Of a stretch of 64,000 bases of DNA, positions 24,101 to 36,052 are shown in pieces. The stretch spans positions 1,911,249 to 1,975,248 of the forward strand of contig BDGG01000005.1 of NCBI GenBank assembly GCA_001949185.1, given 5' to 3'. The position numbers and the translations under genes were made by a program. The notes beneath the pieces were generated by a model that ran no database searches, was not told the DNA's origin, and was given only the letters and a program-made list of their open reading frames with translations. Positions within the stretch are counted from its first letter, which is position 1. The number at the start of each line of letters is the position of its first letter. The stretch comes from Ramazzottius varieornatus. Taxonomy: Eukaryota > Tardigrada > Eutardigrada > Parachela > Ramazzottiidae.

Positions 24101-25306
24101 TTCATTTTTTCCATTTTCAAGCTAAAAAGTTCAGAGTAGAACACTGAGGTTACCTGATAGGGAGCTTTTTGCCATCGAGTCGAGTAGAAACTTGAACCTC
24201 TTCCCAGTCTTCAAGGTATGCATGTTCGGCACATCGTCTTCCTGCCCGAATGCCGCCATAAACTCCTCCGTGACGTATGCCTCCACTCGGATCTGTCCCG
24301 TCTCCTCAAACTTCTCATCCAGCGTCGCCAGAAAAACCATCTGCTGTCCTGGCTCCGTCATTACGTCGTATCGTCTGGGCAGAACGCCGCCGTGCATCGC
24401 CTTCCCGCAATACTGCCACTGATACGTTTGCTTGTCCCACGTAGGAACTGGCGCCAGCGAGATCTTGTACCCCGAGTCGTCTTTCGACTGAGGTATGGAT
24501 GGCATGGCAAAGTACCGAAGAGCATCCACATGACGGACAGGAGTGTCATGGGGAAAGACGGAAGAGTACTTCTGTAGAGTCGGTGAGATGGACCACAGCG
24601 ACCAACCCCCTGGCCGACCTGGAGGAGGCATTTCAGGGAAGAACATACTACCTTCTATGGCCAATGGAAGCCCACAAGCTTTGGCTACTTCGTAGGGAAG
24701 GTGAAAGAGCACGCCTGAATCTTCAAGTGACTGCAGTTCGAAACTTGTCGATGGTTGATCGGAGGCGCTTTCTGGGTTCTTCCAAACTATTCGACAGTGG
24801 GACATCTTGCGAAGTTCCTCCATGCATTGTTGGACTGACCTGTCTTTCGCTCCATCTTTCAGCTGCTGGAGATCGAGCTGGATGTTGAAGGTGTACACTT
24901 TGGCTTTCCATGTGTCATCTTTGAGGCCGGCCGTCTCTTTGTCGAAAGCGAGGTAACCTAAATCACAGTAGATGCCTTCCGGTTTGTAAAGGTTTGCAGG
25001 AAAGATAGGAACGTATTCGGTGGAGACGGGAGTGGGAGACGGAGTGGGAGACGAAGTGGAAGACTTGGCTTTCTTTTCCAGACGGACTTTCTTGGGAGAG
25101 ACGGAACGTTTTCTCCGCTGAGCTGCCTTTGCTTTGACTTCCGGCGTTGGCGCTACTAAGGATACATCGCTTCGAGGAGATGTTCTTTCTGCGGAGCAGT
25201 CAGCTGCAGCGGTAGGAGAACTGGACGTCGCACTTGATGTTGCAGCTCCGTCGGACGCAGGAGCAGTCATAGGACGCTTCTTGGGTGCCGCTTTGCGCTT
25301 CGGCAT
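18137..25306 (-). CDS. SHPRH: SHPRH-type SNF2 helicase / RING E3 ubiquitin ligase
   Basis: The gene is complete in 16 exons: 25306-24154, 23903-23564, 23491-23355, 23134-22923, 22842-22604, 22357-21615, 21370-21159, 21094-20981, 20784-20633, 20565-20377, 20180-19586, 19415-19303, 19241-19073, 19008-18829, 18753-18578 and 18374-18137. They give 1653 residues, near the usual 1683. Order: basic Ser/Pro-rich N-terminus; SNF2 Walker A (GGILADEMGLGKT); an inserted PHD finger (IFCAQCGAKVHAVCV); DEAQ box (ILDEAQMVE); long helical insert with CxxC pairs (CAACHLR, CLLCKAEKK); RING finger (CCVCFDP, CAHVMCEGC, CPVCRAS); and a helicase C lobe (GGKGLTIIEATHV, AIGRIHRMGQTK). SHPRH polyubiquitinates PCNA in damage tolerance and has been linked to rRNA transcription. 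Five introns carry family B repeats and at least two carry family A. The start ATG fits the lysine-rich N-terminus. Confidence 0.96.
18447..18562 (+). repeat. family A foldback, copy 3 (SHPRH intron 15)
   Basis: GGCAAACAAACTGG and CGAGTTTGTTTGCCGAGCTC ends, with inner arms TTTTCCAAGTGGCGCAC and GCGCCGCTTGGAAAAAC. Confidence 0.8.
19493..19556. repeat. family B foldback, copy 2 (SHPRH intron 11)
   Basis: GCACCTGCATACACC and GGCATGTATGCAGGTAC inverted ends. Confidence 0.7.
20252..20368 (+). repeat. family A foldback, copy 4 (SHPRH intron 10)
   Basis: Diverged arms around GACGCACGTTTCC and CGTGCGCCACTTAAAAA, outer part TCTCGTACATTTTGTT. Confidence 0.6.
20851..20907. repeat. family B foldback, copy 3 (SHPRH intron 8)
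   Basis: ACACCTGCATAAA and CTGTATGCAGGTGC inverted ends. Confidence 0.7.
21465..21514. repeat. family B foldback, copy 4 (SHPRH intron 6)
   Basis: Shortened ends GCTTGCATACTCC and AAGTATGCAGGGTG. Confidence 0.5.
22408..22460. repeat. family B foldback, copy 5 (SHPRH intron 5)
   Basis: AAACCTGCACACAC and AAGTACGCAGGATC, diverged inverted ends. Confidence 0.5.
23238..23293 (+). repeat. family A half copy (SHPRH intron 3)
   Basis: Only the right arm: ACGCGCCACTCGAAAAC then TGTTGTCGAGCTGTCGCTCG. Confidence 0.45.
23989..24043. repeat. family B foldback, copy 6 (SHPRH intron 1)
   Basis: CACCTGCATACAAAA and CCGGTATGCAGGTGAA inverted ends. Confidence 0.7.
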
Positions 25307-25949
25307 TGTCCAGAATCAGACTCTACACCGAATCTACGACAGCAACAAAACAGTGCGTCTTCCTCCAAGAGGTAGGGAGAACGGGCCGGTCACGACATTC
25401 GATGTCTTTGTTTCCTCCACCTATGACACTACGAAAAGCACACAGGAAGACCATAAGGCTTTGGTTCTAGGAAGCACCAAATAGGAATTTCAGCGAGAGA
25501 AGAAAGCGAATGAAAGAAAGTCGATAACAAAACGCTTTTATATATGGCTGGCTATCCGACACCAAACAAGGGCAAAAAGCCACCCATGGGCTTCGCTGGT
25601 TGGGTTAACGACTTATCACTCAATCAACGCGGACCATTTTGATCGCGGACCTTTTTTCGGCTTTTTGATCGGTCGACGGTCGTCTAGTCAACTATACATA
25701 AATGAAGGCAAACCCGACCTGTGTGGTTTTTTTCAAAGTCGAGGTGGACCCCCTGGGCCCTCCTCGCTGATCAGCTGTTGTGGCAGTGTTGCGCAACCGG
25801 AAGTGAAACATCGGAGTTTGGGCTCTGTTACTTTGACAGCGGCAGAGTTAGCGAATTTAGCCGCATCTTCCTGGGAGCTTAGAGCTGAAGAGATATCTTG
25901 TTTACAGTCCTGCTTCCTATTCGGAGGAGCCGGAGTGAAGGATCTAAAC
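25307..25949. promoter_or_regulatory. divergent promoter region SHPRH / Sas10
   Basis: This 643-base spacer lies between the two start codons on opposite strands. It must hold both 5' untranslated regions and promoters. No coding sequence is seen. Confidence 0.5.
25535..25544 (-). promoter_or_regulatory. TATA-like box upstream of SHPRH
   Basis: The minus strand reads TATATAAAAG, about 230 bases upstream of the SHPRH start codon in the 643-base divergent spacer shared with Sas10. Sequence match only; a TSS would be expected 25-30 bases downstream. Confidence 0.35.
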
Positions 25950-28098
25950 ATGGGAAAGTTCGCGAGGAAGAAGTAAGTAGAGCTGTTTCTTGTTCGTCTC
26001 CAGCTGACTATACTTATAGCGGTGTACTAGTAGCGGTGCACTAGTAGTAGTTCGTGGTGTTTTATTTCAGTCAAAAGGAGCTTCGCCAAGAGGCGAAGAA
26101 AAAGAGTAAGAAGCTTCGTACCAGCTGTGGCCACACTGGACAGTCCGTACTTGACGCGGACGCAAACGTCGATGATAATGACGCGTCCGATTACCTTCAC
26201 GACGATGCCGATCGTTATAACCAAAAGAAACAGAAGGTACGCGTTTGCTTTGCGGAAAATATGGACATATGGACGGCGTGCGTCTTCTGCAGGATATGCT
26301 TAGCTGGGGACACCAGAGAGACGATGACGATGACGACGACGATAACCAGGTAAAAAATTTTCACCATCGCACTTGGTGGATTTCGACCGCTATAAATAGC
26401 ACTAAAACGTCCGTGACTGTTCGCAGGAAGAAGTTTTAGCTATCGACAACGAAACTACTGACGAAGATGACGAGGACGAAGATAATGGGGATGAAGAAGG
26501 TAAGACAAAGTGTTTTGATCGTAGTTAGTGCTCTTGTTTGCTCGTCTATGTGATTGACATAACTGCCACATAAGTGGTTAAAGTTTGTCTTTGCAGATGG
26601 TCTTCCCAGTCGGTCTGCTTGGGGAAACAAGCGTTCGAACTTCTACCACAGCGATTTCGTGGACAAAGATCACGGCAGATTCATCGGAAGTGATGCCGAA
26701 GAGGCCGAAGAAGAAGAACGCGAAGCGAAAGAACTTCAAGCTAAACTAGCTAATGAGCTGCAAGATGAGGATTTCGGCTTGGCTGAGATCGCCCAACAGA
26801 CAGTAAGTTCTCCCGTTTACACTTGTAATCAATTGTCTAACAGGTCCTTGCGTGTTCGACAGAGCTCTAGAGAGAAGCTCGCGAATTCCGAAGATGTGCA
26901 GATGCTCGATGAACCTTTGTCACTCGTGTCAGATATTTCGAAGCTGTCTGAGTTCGAGAAGCTCGAACGTCTGAAAGCGGAGTCTCCTGAACTGCTCGAT
27001 ATAATATCCGATTGCTCCAAGAAGGTCTGTGCTCGTTTTCGGGGTTAAGCGGTATTTGTTTCGTGTACCCATGATTAGCCTACAGTACTGTATACTGAGG
27101 GTTGACTGTATCAGTGGCTGCTTATCTAGTTTCAGGAGCTGATTGACATAATCCAGCCTCTGCTAAGCGCCGCATCGAAGTCTCCGGCAACACTCAGTCC
27201 TAGAGCTGCGTCTTACCTGAAGACAAAGAATCAGCTCATACTTGGTTATTGTCAGAATGTCAACTTCTACCTTGCGCTCAAAGCGCAGAGACTCCCCGTA
27301 GACAATCATCCAGTGACTAGGCGTCTTGTGGACTTTCGCCGAGTAAGCCTCATCGTTTATAGCGTGTGTTCTGCTTCATGGTGCTGATAATTTTGTTCTG
27401 TAGCTTCTTCTGAAGCTGGATCCTCTGGATAAGCTTTACCGAGACGATATCCTGAAGGCACTTGGTGCTTTAAAAAGCGGCATCAGTCTCTCCGAGTTTC
27501 TTCGGAAAGATGGAAGTCGGACAAAGACGAAAGGAAAGGTGTCTTTTGCTGATGGCGCAGCAGACGGTTCAGCAAAGGTAGGACTGATAACATAAAATTT
27601 TCCAAGCTAGAGTCGCGCGTAGTTTTGATCTGTTTAATGGATGAACCGGGAAGTTACTGTTTTGTTTTGTCTTACAGGCAAAGAAGGATAGCTCTATGGC
27701 TGGTAAAGCAAAAGAAGCAGCTGACGAGGCTTCCAAGAAGCGTAAGAAGGGTGATGACGGTAGCGATGAAACTGATGAGGAAGAAGAGGACGGTCAGGTC
27801 GACGCTGAAGGAAAGCGCAAAGTGACGTACCAGATTTCCAAGAACAAGGGCGTGGTACCCTACAGGAAGAAAGAGTACCGAAACCCGCGTGTCAAGCACC
27901 GAATGAAGTACAGAAAAGCCCAGATTCGACGAAAGGGCCAGGTATGAATCTTTAGCGATTCCCGATCATAAAAAGGTCGCTTTATATCTTCACATAAGTT
28001 TGTCTTAGGTGCAAACGGTCAGACCGGAAATCAAGAAGTATGGAGGAGAAGCCCATGGTATCCGTGCCGGTGCAGTCAGGAGCGTCAAGTTTAAATAG
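25950..28098 (+). CDS. UTP3: Sas10/UTP3 small-subunit processome protein
   Basis: The gene has ten exons: 25950-25972, 26071-26236, 26293-26349, 26427-26499, 26597-26802, 26863-27024, 27136-27342, 27404-27577, 27678-27941 and 28009-28098, for 473 residues (human about 479). It starts MGKFARKK. Next come an acidic stretch with runs of Asp, the conserved SAWGNKRSNFYHSDFVD block, a Sas10/Utp3/C1D domain (SYLKTKNQLILGYCQN, HPVTRRLVDFR), and the C-terminal Sas10 domain (VTYQISKNKGVVPYRKKEYR, NPRVKHRMKYRKAQIRRKGQ) ending in basic RSVKFK. It is a nucleolar factor of the U3 SSU processome required for 18S rRNA maturation. Exons are short and introns 60-110 bases. Confidence 0.95.
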
Positions 28099-28729
28099 CT
28101 ATAGGTCTCGTTGACGTTACTGCTGTTTCGCTTCTGTTAAGATTCAGTATGATTAGCAAGAGCTCGTCGTCGGGAAGTTTTGGAGTTAAATCGAAATGTG
28201 TTTCTGTTTTGGTTGGGTCGACCAGGTTTCTCAGGGTTAGTTTTTTTATATTCCAGTAATCCGATTTATTCCATCACAACTGCATAGAGTTAGCTCATGA
28301 AGTTCGAAACGCGAGTGGCTAAGTTTGTTACGGGATGATGTTGAAAATTGTAAGGATAGGTTCTCGACGAGGACAAGCAAAGACATATAGACACTTCCGG
28401 GTAGATGGTGCACGACTCGGTCGTGACTTGTGACAGTACGCGTGTACGGGAAACGATAACAATCGATCAGCTGTTGGTTGCTTTTCACTTGCGTCCTTAT
28501 TCCTCTCTGAAGTTTCAACTTGCACGGTCTGTTTATTTCGCGATTAAATTTTACGATTAAATTTTCTTGAAAGATAAGGATGGGCTCAGTTGCTTCTGAT
28601 TGTCGTTTGCTTTTCCAGGGCATCCGTTGCATTCATGGTATTTTGAATCCATCCTATCTACGGATCATTCCAAGCTGGCCTATAGTTTTAAGCCGACGTC
28701 GAATTCGTACGATAGTCGTTCTCCCAAAA
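28099..28729. other. spacer between Sas10 and FTCD
   Basis: Sas10 3' flank and FTCD promoter and 5' untranslated region. The ATG at 28730 starts the conserved FTCD N-terminus, so the upstream open frame at 28580 is not needed. No other element is recognised. Confidence 0.45.
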
Positions 28730-31022
28730 ATGGCTCAAATCATCGAATGCGTTCCCAACTTTTCCGAAGGGAGAAATCAACAGGTGGGACAGTTCCGTGC
28801 ATCGACCGGTGCCCACCATTACATGTAATGTCGTGTATTTTGCAGGTGATCGATGCCATTTCCAAGAGTATCAAAAGTGTCACAGGAGTGTCGCTGCTCG
28901 ATGTTGATCCGGGCAAGTCAACAAACCGAACTGTTTACACGTTCGTGGGCACGGCCGAAGGTGTGGTGGAAGCTGCCATGGCCGCCTCCAGAACCGCTTA
29001 TGAGCTGATCGATATGACGAAGCAATCAGGAGAACACCCGCGTCTGGGAGCACTCGATGTTTGTCCGTTCATCCCTGTTAGCAACGCCACGCTGGAAGAC
29101 TGTGTTGCCTGCGCGAAGATGTTCTCGGAACGCCTTGCCAAAGAGCTCGACGTCCCAGGTACCGAAAGCATTTCCCGCTGAGTACTTTATCACTTTTGAA
29201 TAAATATATTGCATATCGCTGAACATTATACTTGAAATACATTATGCTCCACTGTATAGTTTACCTATATGGATTCGCGTCGGAAAGGGACTACCGGAAG
29301 CAAGTTCCTCAAATCCGCGCTGGGGAGTACGAAGGACTCAGTTCAAAGGTGAAGCTTGAATTACAATGTGGTTTCGTAGTGTTCGGGCATTGGGTCTTTA
29401 ACGATGAGTGCTGCTACAGGTGTTTGAATGCTTGTAGATAACAAAAGAGGAATGGAAACCCGACTACGGTCCCGCAGACTTCCGGCCCAAGTGGGGAGCC
29501 ACCATAGCCGGTGCCAGAAAGTTCCTGATAGCCTACAACATCAACCTCCTGTCTACCAAAGAACAAGCTCACCGTATTGCGTTGAACATCCGAGAACAAG
29601 GCCGCAGTGCGAAGGAACCGGGTAGGCTAAAAGGTGTGCAGGGAATCGGCTGGTGGTACGACGAGGGTAAGATTGCCCAGGTCTCTACCAACTTGACGGA
29701 TCTCGATGTTACATCGCTCCACCAAGTATGGACGGAAGTGAATAAGGATGCGACCGAACTGCAAATTCCGGTTATGGGCTCCGAGATTGTCGGGTTAGTT
29801 CCGCTGAAACCGATGATCGATGTGGCAGAGTACTTCATCGAGAAAGAGAACCTCTTTGTCCTTGAAGAAGAACAGAAAGTTCAACTGGTAAAGTATCTTT
29901 TCTCCGTGACGTTATACTAGCATAGATATATGACCACCTGTTAAATCGTTTTAGGCTGTCAACAGGCTCGGCCTCACCACACTCTCTCCTTTCCACTACA
30001 AAACTCGCATCATCGAGTACGCCGTAGACAACTCTGGCTCAAGTCCTTTGCTCAATAAGACGGTTCGAGAATTCATCAGCGAGGTCGCTGTTCGGAAACC
30101 CGCACCGGGTGGAGGATCTGTCGCTGCTCTGATCGGAAGTCTGGTAAGAACGGAAGTAGTTGTTGAATATTCGTGCATGGTAACTTTGTACAATATAGTA
30201 TACACTATACAGTAGTGCAAAAGATTAAGCGAGGAAAATGTACATGCGCCCGTTTGCATGTACCTACATACAGACACTCCATGTTGATGCTGGTTCGCTG
30301 TATGTAGGTTCTTGAAAGTGCCCCTCTTGTGTGCTGGCGAGTTTGTAGTTTGTATGCATGTCTTGTTTGTTCTTATTTCTTCTGATTTCGCTCACCTTAT
30401 TATTTTTGTATTTATAGGGCGCGGGTCTTTGTCGCATGGTTGGTCTTCTCTCATCCGGCAATAAAAAGTTCGAACATCTCGAAAAAGACATGCGTCGACT
30501 GGTGCCCGTCTTCCACGCAGCGATGATCCGCTTGTCTGCCCTCATCGACGCCGACACGCGTGCTTTCAACTCGATAATAGTACGTGTATCACTCGCTTTA
30601 TCAGATAATTATATGTTTTGCTGAGCGAAGCGCACTCTCTACAGGAGGCTAACCGATTACCTTCAGGCACACCCGAGCTGGCTGCCGTGAAGACTGAAAG
30701 TGTGCAGAAAGCCACCCTGAATGCCATCGAGGTTCCGATGGAGACCGCGAAAGTGGTAAATTCTATTTGGGATGCTCTGGTCGAGCTGGCGGCCGTGGCG
30801 AACATCACGGCCATTTCGGATCTACAGGTCGGAGCGAAGTCCCTGGAGACTGCCGTCTACGGCGCGGTCTGTAACGTAAAGATCAATCTACCAGGACTCG
30901 ACGATGTTTCTCAGCGGGACACTCTCAGGGAGGAAGCTGAGAAGGGGCTTGAGACATGTCGACAAGGGTTTGTGAAATCTGTCGAGGTTATTGAAAGCCG
31001 AATCAAGAGCAATTCAAAGTGA
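28730..31022 (+). CDS. FTCD: formimidoyltransferase-cyclodeaminase
   Basis: The gene has seven exons: 28730-28783, 28846-29158, 29260-29348, 29438-29887, 29955-30143, 30418-30579 and 30645-31022, giving 544 residues (human 541). It is a bifunctional enzyme of histidine breakdown. The N-terminal formiminotransferase moves the formimino group from formiminoglutamate to tetrahydrofolate, and the C-terminal cyclodeaminase makes 5,10-methenyl-THF. The start [16 protein letters not shown] is diagnostic, followed by [43 protein letters not shown] and VGLVPLKPM. The linker contains [14 protein letters not shown]. The cyclodeaminase has [20 protein letters not shown] (across a splice site) and [21 protein letters not shown] family B repeat sits in the intron 30144-30417. 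Protein similarity is full length. Confidence 0.96.
30258..30312. repeat. family B foldback, copy 7 (FTCD intron 5)
   Basis: GTACCTACATACAGACA and CGCTGTATGTAGGTTC inverted ends. Confidence 0.7.
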
Positions 31023-32047
31023 AAGCTAATTTCACCAGGTGCTTTATTCTTCGAACTGACCAGTTTCCTGATTTTCTGCTCAAAAATCATTTTTGTTTAC
31101 TCAAGATAGATTCCATAGCTTGTATCACTCTAGTACTTCAGTCGAATTGCTAACTTAAATCGCATGTAACAAAATAGGATTTGTCCTGTGGGTCTTTTCT
31201 ACCATGAACATGCACAGGACTTTGTACCGTTTGGCTTGTATCGTACGCCAACTAATATTCGCCAAAATTACATGTATGTCAGCAAACACCCGATAACAAT
31301 AACCACAGCCCTATCGTCTGTGGACTATGTAAACTGGTTTTCCTGTCGGTAACCTACAGACTGCTACCGACAGCTGAACACACATTCCAGCGACCATACA
31401 TAGTTCATGATTTGTGGTCCCATCGCTGACTTGAACCAGTCTCATATTCAATCAAAATTTCGATGTCATGTCTCACTCTCAGACGCATGTCCAACCAGTA
31501 ACGAACCTGACTTTAGCCACTTCACTGAGAACCTCCCCAAATTAATCGCTGAGTGAGCAAATGGCTACCGATTTCTTCCGCGACGGAACTACCTATGTAC
31601 TTGCTTCGAGTCAGTCAGAATCCTACAGTATGAGACAAACATCCGGTGGGCTGAGTCAGAAGAACAAGGCCGCTCTAGATCAACCTTACGAGAAATACCG
31701 ACGATGTGTAACGGTACAATAAAAAATTTTGATCATCGTATCGACTCACGAGTCAGTCAGTCAAACAAACCTATTATGCTACAACAGAAGAGTATAACAG
31801 CAAATCAGCCATAAAAAACGGATCAGAGGGTTCTGGAACAAGAAGAATCGGCGTCACCATGCATTGGATGAATAAATGGTAACGTCAAAGTCTAGTGGAA
31901 GGCTTCACAACAGAATCAGAAATATAAGTGCAAAATCGGAGCGCCCTTTGGAAGGCGGTGGAAATTCTTGTTTGTTTCATCTCGAACAAAACTGCTGGTA
32001 TCATAAATAATAACTAATAAAGTAGGGGAAGAATTAATAAAACAATA
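31023..32047. other. convergent spacer FTCD / ERM
   Basis: Holds both 3' untranslated regions. A short inverted repeat (CTGTCGGTA / TACCGACAG) lies at about 31343-31373. No gene is recognised. Confidence 0.45.
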
Positions 32048-35000
32048 TTACAAGTTCTCAAACTGATCCACGCGGCGCTTCGTGTTGCCCTTGCGGATAT
32101 CCCGCAGTGTCTTGTACTTGTCGCGTCCTTGCTTGACGTTCTCACCGTGAAGGACGTCCTCGTTTGTGAGCTTCTCGGATAGTCTTTGACGTTCAAGTTC
32201 CTCTTGTTCACGCTAAAAAGACACAGCAGTTGATCACTTTACTACAACGAACCTGTCTAAAATCAGAGAATTTCGCCTTCTTAATGCGAAAACGCTATCA
32301 TATTAACAAAGCTGTGGTCGGCTCAACTTGACGGGCTTTCTCGTAGAAAAAAGGCAGCGTCAATTTAGCAGGGGAAATCGGGATTGCTTTTCCAACTGGC
32401 GCACGTTTTCATGGATACTAGCCGGAAGCATGCACCACTTGGAAGACCGATCTCGTCAAGTTTGTTCGCCGAGCCCCGAGTTAATTCTGCCGGACTGATG
32501 AGGGTCAATTTTCACCTGTAGTCTTTCCTTCATTTGCGCATTTCGGTCGAACATGTGAGTACGATCCAGTTCAGGTTGTGCTACGTTCTCACGAACTTCA
32601 AACTCGGCAGCTGCAAAGAAAAATAAAAAATCATGTTTCGGAAATTTGTTTGCTACGAAAGTTCTTCGATCGGAACTTACAGGCTCCGTTGCCGATGGAC
32701 ATGCCATCGTCCGAATCGGCATCGCCATGGCCATTCTTGTAGCTGTTATACTCAGGAACATGGTTACTCGCCGATGTGGCCATTTCCAACTGCTTCAAGG
32801 CCGCGTCTTCCTGACGACGTCGGGCTTCCTGCACTTCCTCCTGCAGCTGCCTCGTCTCTTCCTCCTTCTGGAGGAGTTCTTCGTGCGACCTCATGATGGC
32901 TAGTTCCTTCTCGCGAATGCGTTCCTCCTTCAAGCATAAGAAAGATGCATGTTAGCTAGATGTTTATTAGTGGTTCGTTGCTGATTGTCAACACCGATAC
33001 TTTGGCGCAATCAATATGCAGCCAGCAATTCAACGACCTTCCACCTGACTAAGCAAACAGTAAGCGAACTTTATTTACCAATCTATTCCGCTCGTCCAAC
33101 TCCATCGTTTTGGCCTCTTCCAACTCACGCAACAGTCGGATACGATCTTGCTCCATTTCTTCCAGCCGCTTCTTGGCCAGCTGCACTTCCTTCAACTGGT
33201 CTTCCTGACGCTGAATGATCTCTTGAGCTTCCATAAGCTCTACAAAAGAAAAACGTAATTATTTATCACGCATCGATTTCGTTCCAACAATTTGACCAAA
33301 TTCTCAAAGTGTAAAACCAATGCGCTTATAATTTCGCAGATGTAACTCGCCGGCCAACTCAAAAACAACCTAGCCGGAAATAACCGTTCTGCTTCCAAAG
33401 GCTGTCAGAGGAACTCGGAAAATTTTCCTCTTCTTCATTTCTTGTTTAAAAGCTCGGGCAAGCGAACTAGACAGTGCCGTTTAAACATGTGGCGCACTCA
33501 ACCAGCCAATACTGTAATAATGTGCGCCACTTGTCGAGTTTGTCTGCCGAATCCCCGTTTCACATTTGTACTCTGGATCTTGTTTTCCAAATTAGTTTCT
33601 TAGCTTACGTCGTTGACGGTTGTTGAGTTCATCTTGCATAGCGCGAACTCGTTCTTCATAATCCCGCGTTCTCTTCTCGGCAGTCTCCCTGGCTTGGACC
33701 TCACGTTGCAATCGCTCCCTGCAAAAAGAAGCGAAGAAAAATTTACTGGCTGTTCAAATTCCGCTCGATTTCATTTCAGAAGAAGCCCAAGTAACTTATC
33801 GTCGTTGCAAGTTATAATCAGGCACGATCGAACCTTTCTTGTTGACGAGCCAGCTTCTCCTCCCTGGCCTGCGCCTTCATCTGCTGCACCTCAATGGTAT
33901 CGGGTTTACGGCGGCGCATGTACAGCTCGTGATTTCCCATGCATAGCGCCAAGATTCGCTTGTTAATCCGCAGGCGTGAGGCAAAGAAGACAAAGTCTGG
34001 AGCCTTCTTATCGATGGGCTTGATGACAAACTTCTTGTCGTTAAAGGAAATGTTGCGAATCTCACTCCAGGGAAAGCCAATCTTGGGCGTCAGCTTGTCC
34101 TCCTTCTCGTAAATATTCAGCCCCAAAGCGTCGACGCCCAACCACAGATCGGTCCCTCGCTTGTTCTTGATGTCAAAGTAATTGACCCCGTACCTGCAAA
34201 CCAGAAAAGCCACTCTGATGAGTATCAATCAAGTCCGCTATACATCACACAGTAGTGGAAAAAGGCGGAACTAAGCATGCGCAGCGAGACGCGCACCTGC
34301 ACACCGGCTTCAGAACGCTCCGCGCACGAAAAGCGGCCTGGCACCACACCATGGCAGCGAAGCGCGTTGAATCATCTTTGTCATATTCCGTCTGTATGAC
34401 GTCACAACACAACCCTACAGTGTGCGTTAGCATCCAGCACGCTTTGACGTCACAATCAAGGTTCTGGTTACTCGCACCATATTCAGTCAAACTGCGCCAT
34501 GCGCCCCACGTGGCATATGCGACCGTTGGACAACGCAAATAAGCTCGTTCAACTTACATTTCAAGGTCTTGAGCGATTTTCAGATATTCCATCATGGCTT
34601 CCTCGCGCATCATACCCTTGTGTTCGGTCCACCAGTTCATAATACGTTCTTCCCATGCGTCGCGTGTCATCTTGTGCTGGTCCGTGACACGTTGTGGAAG
34701 GAGACGGTCGTTCAGGAGGAAGCCAGGTTGGTTGCTTTCTTTGCTGTGATCGCCGTACTTGGCTTGACAGGCGTAGGAAGCCAACAGGACTGAACTTTCG
34801 GGAGGACAGTAGATTTCGTCGTTGAGTATGGCATTCTTGACTTGCAGGTAGAACAGCCTCAGGGTTATGTCTTGGATAATCTCCTCGCTGACGTCTTCGG
34901 GGAAGAACTTGGCGCGAAACTTGAACTGGAGAGGCACTTCCTTCTTGATGTCTTGACTGAGAACTTTCTTGTTCAGCTTCAGCCAGGTGGTAAATCCGTC

Positions 35001-36052
35001 GCGATCCACATACTGAAGGCCGAAGAACCATATTTCTCGAAGACCGATGGTCTTTACTACCTAAAAGACAAAGCAAACAGTCGGTCATCAGAGTATTTTG
35101 AAGAGTAAATCAAAAGTCTTCCAGTGTGTTTCGTTTCCCATTCTCTTTTCCCCGAGCATCTAACTCAGCCAGAATTTAGTCATATACATCTTTACGACGC
35201 TCTGGTGGACTAAGAGAATCCGCTAACCGGTTCTGTTGGCCTCAAACCTGTAACGTCAGAAGGTGACTTTTCAGAAGTCAGACTAATCTCATTGATGTAT
35301 CGGTGCCGTTTCTGTTTACTATTCGCGCCGATCTTGCCACTTTACTATCTCCGAGACTATTTGGCTGCAAAAGCCGCTCCCTCATCGAGTCATCGTCTAT
35401 ATTTTAACTTCGATGAAAACACAGAACTAAAGTGGAGATCGGAAGACCTACAAACGAGATCGCGAAAAGAATTACTAATTCTGCATTTTGAGAGTGGTGG
35501 CGATCAGACAATCAAGGGCGAATGGAGACATTTGTCTGAACTTGATTGATTTTGTTGATTGCTGTGACAGCAATGAGGAAACACACACAAATTTCGGCCT
35601 CTTTCACCTGGCTGCCTCGTCTACATGGCCAGCTCGACATTTTGTGCAAACACCACTCGATATCAGCCATCAAACGAGGCTGTTTAATCACAATAAAACC
35701 TTATCTCCTCGCTTTGCTCTCCATGTCGTAACCAACGCACGGCAATGAAGACCTCGAGAAACGCCTTCAGATTTCACTTCAGAAGCCACTTCTTGCTGCC
35801 TTGTCCAGCCACACTGACCACCTACAGCTTAACAGCGACACAAAAACACGATCAAAAACCATCAGTAGTTGACGTCCGTCCGAGTGACAACACGGAAGTG
35901 TTGCCGACGTTAATAAGACTACGAAAGTATTTTCAAGATGAAGAAATACATACCTGGTCAAATAACTGCTTGCCCGTCGTGCTGGGCTGTATGGCAAATT
36001 CCAGCTCGGCGTCCATCGTTGTGACCCTCACGTTGACGGATTTCGGAGCCAT
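32048..36052 (-). CDS. ezrin/radixin/moesin (ERM) protein
   Basis: The gene has eight exons: 36052-35954, 35060-34558, 34193-33834, 33718-33609, 33239-33079, 32927-32681, 32610-32516 and 32212-32048, giving 579 residues, the normal ERM length. It links cortical actin to membrane proteins. The FERM domain starts [19 protein letters not shown]. It contains [53 protein letters not shown] and [19 protein letters not shown] long coiled coil follows ([11 protein letters not shown] onward), then a linker and the C-ERMAD actin tail [19 protein letters not shown]. The regulatory threonine of the KYKTLR motif is present, so activation by phosphorylation and release of the head-tail lock is expected. 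Family A repeats lie in the introns 32213-32515 and 33240-33608. The three vertebrate ERM genes arose by duplication, so no single name applies. Confidence 0.96.
32385..32476 (+). repeat. family A foldback, copy 5 (ERM intron 7)
   Basis: TTTTCCAACTGGCGCACG and CACCACTTGGAAGACCGATC, then TCGTCAAGTTTGTTCGCCGA. Confidence 0.7.
33484..33562 (+). repeat. family A foldback, copy 6 (ERM intron 4)
   Basis: ATGTGGCGCACTC and ATGTGCGCCACTTGTCGAGT with right end TTGTCTGCCGAATCCCC. Confidence 0.65.

Noticed and set aside
34561-35088. Second minus-strand frame of 175 codons overlapping ERM exon 2
   Set aside because: The alternative frame matches the FERM domain with correct splice phase; this one has no similarity.
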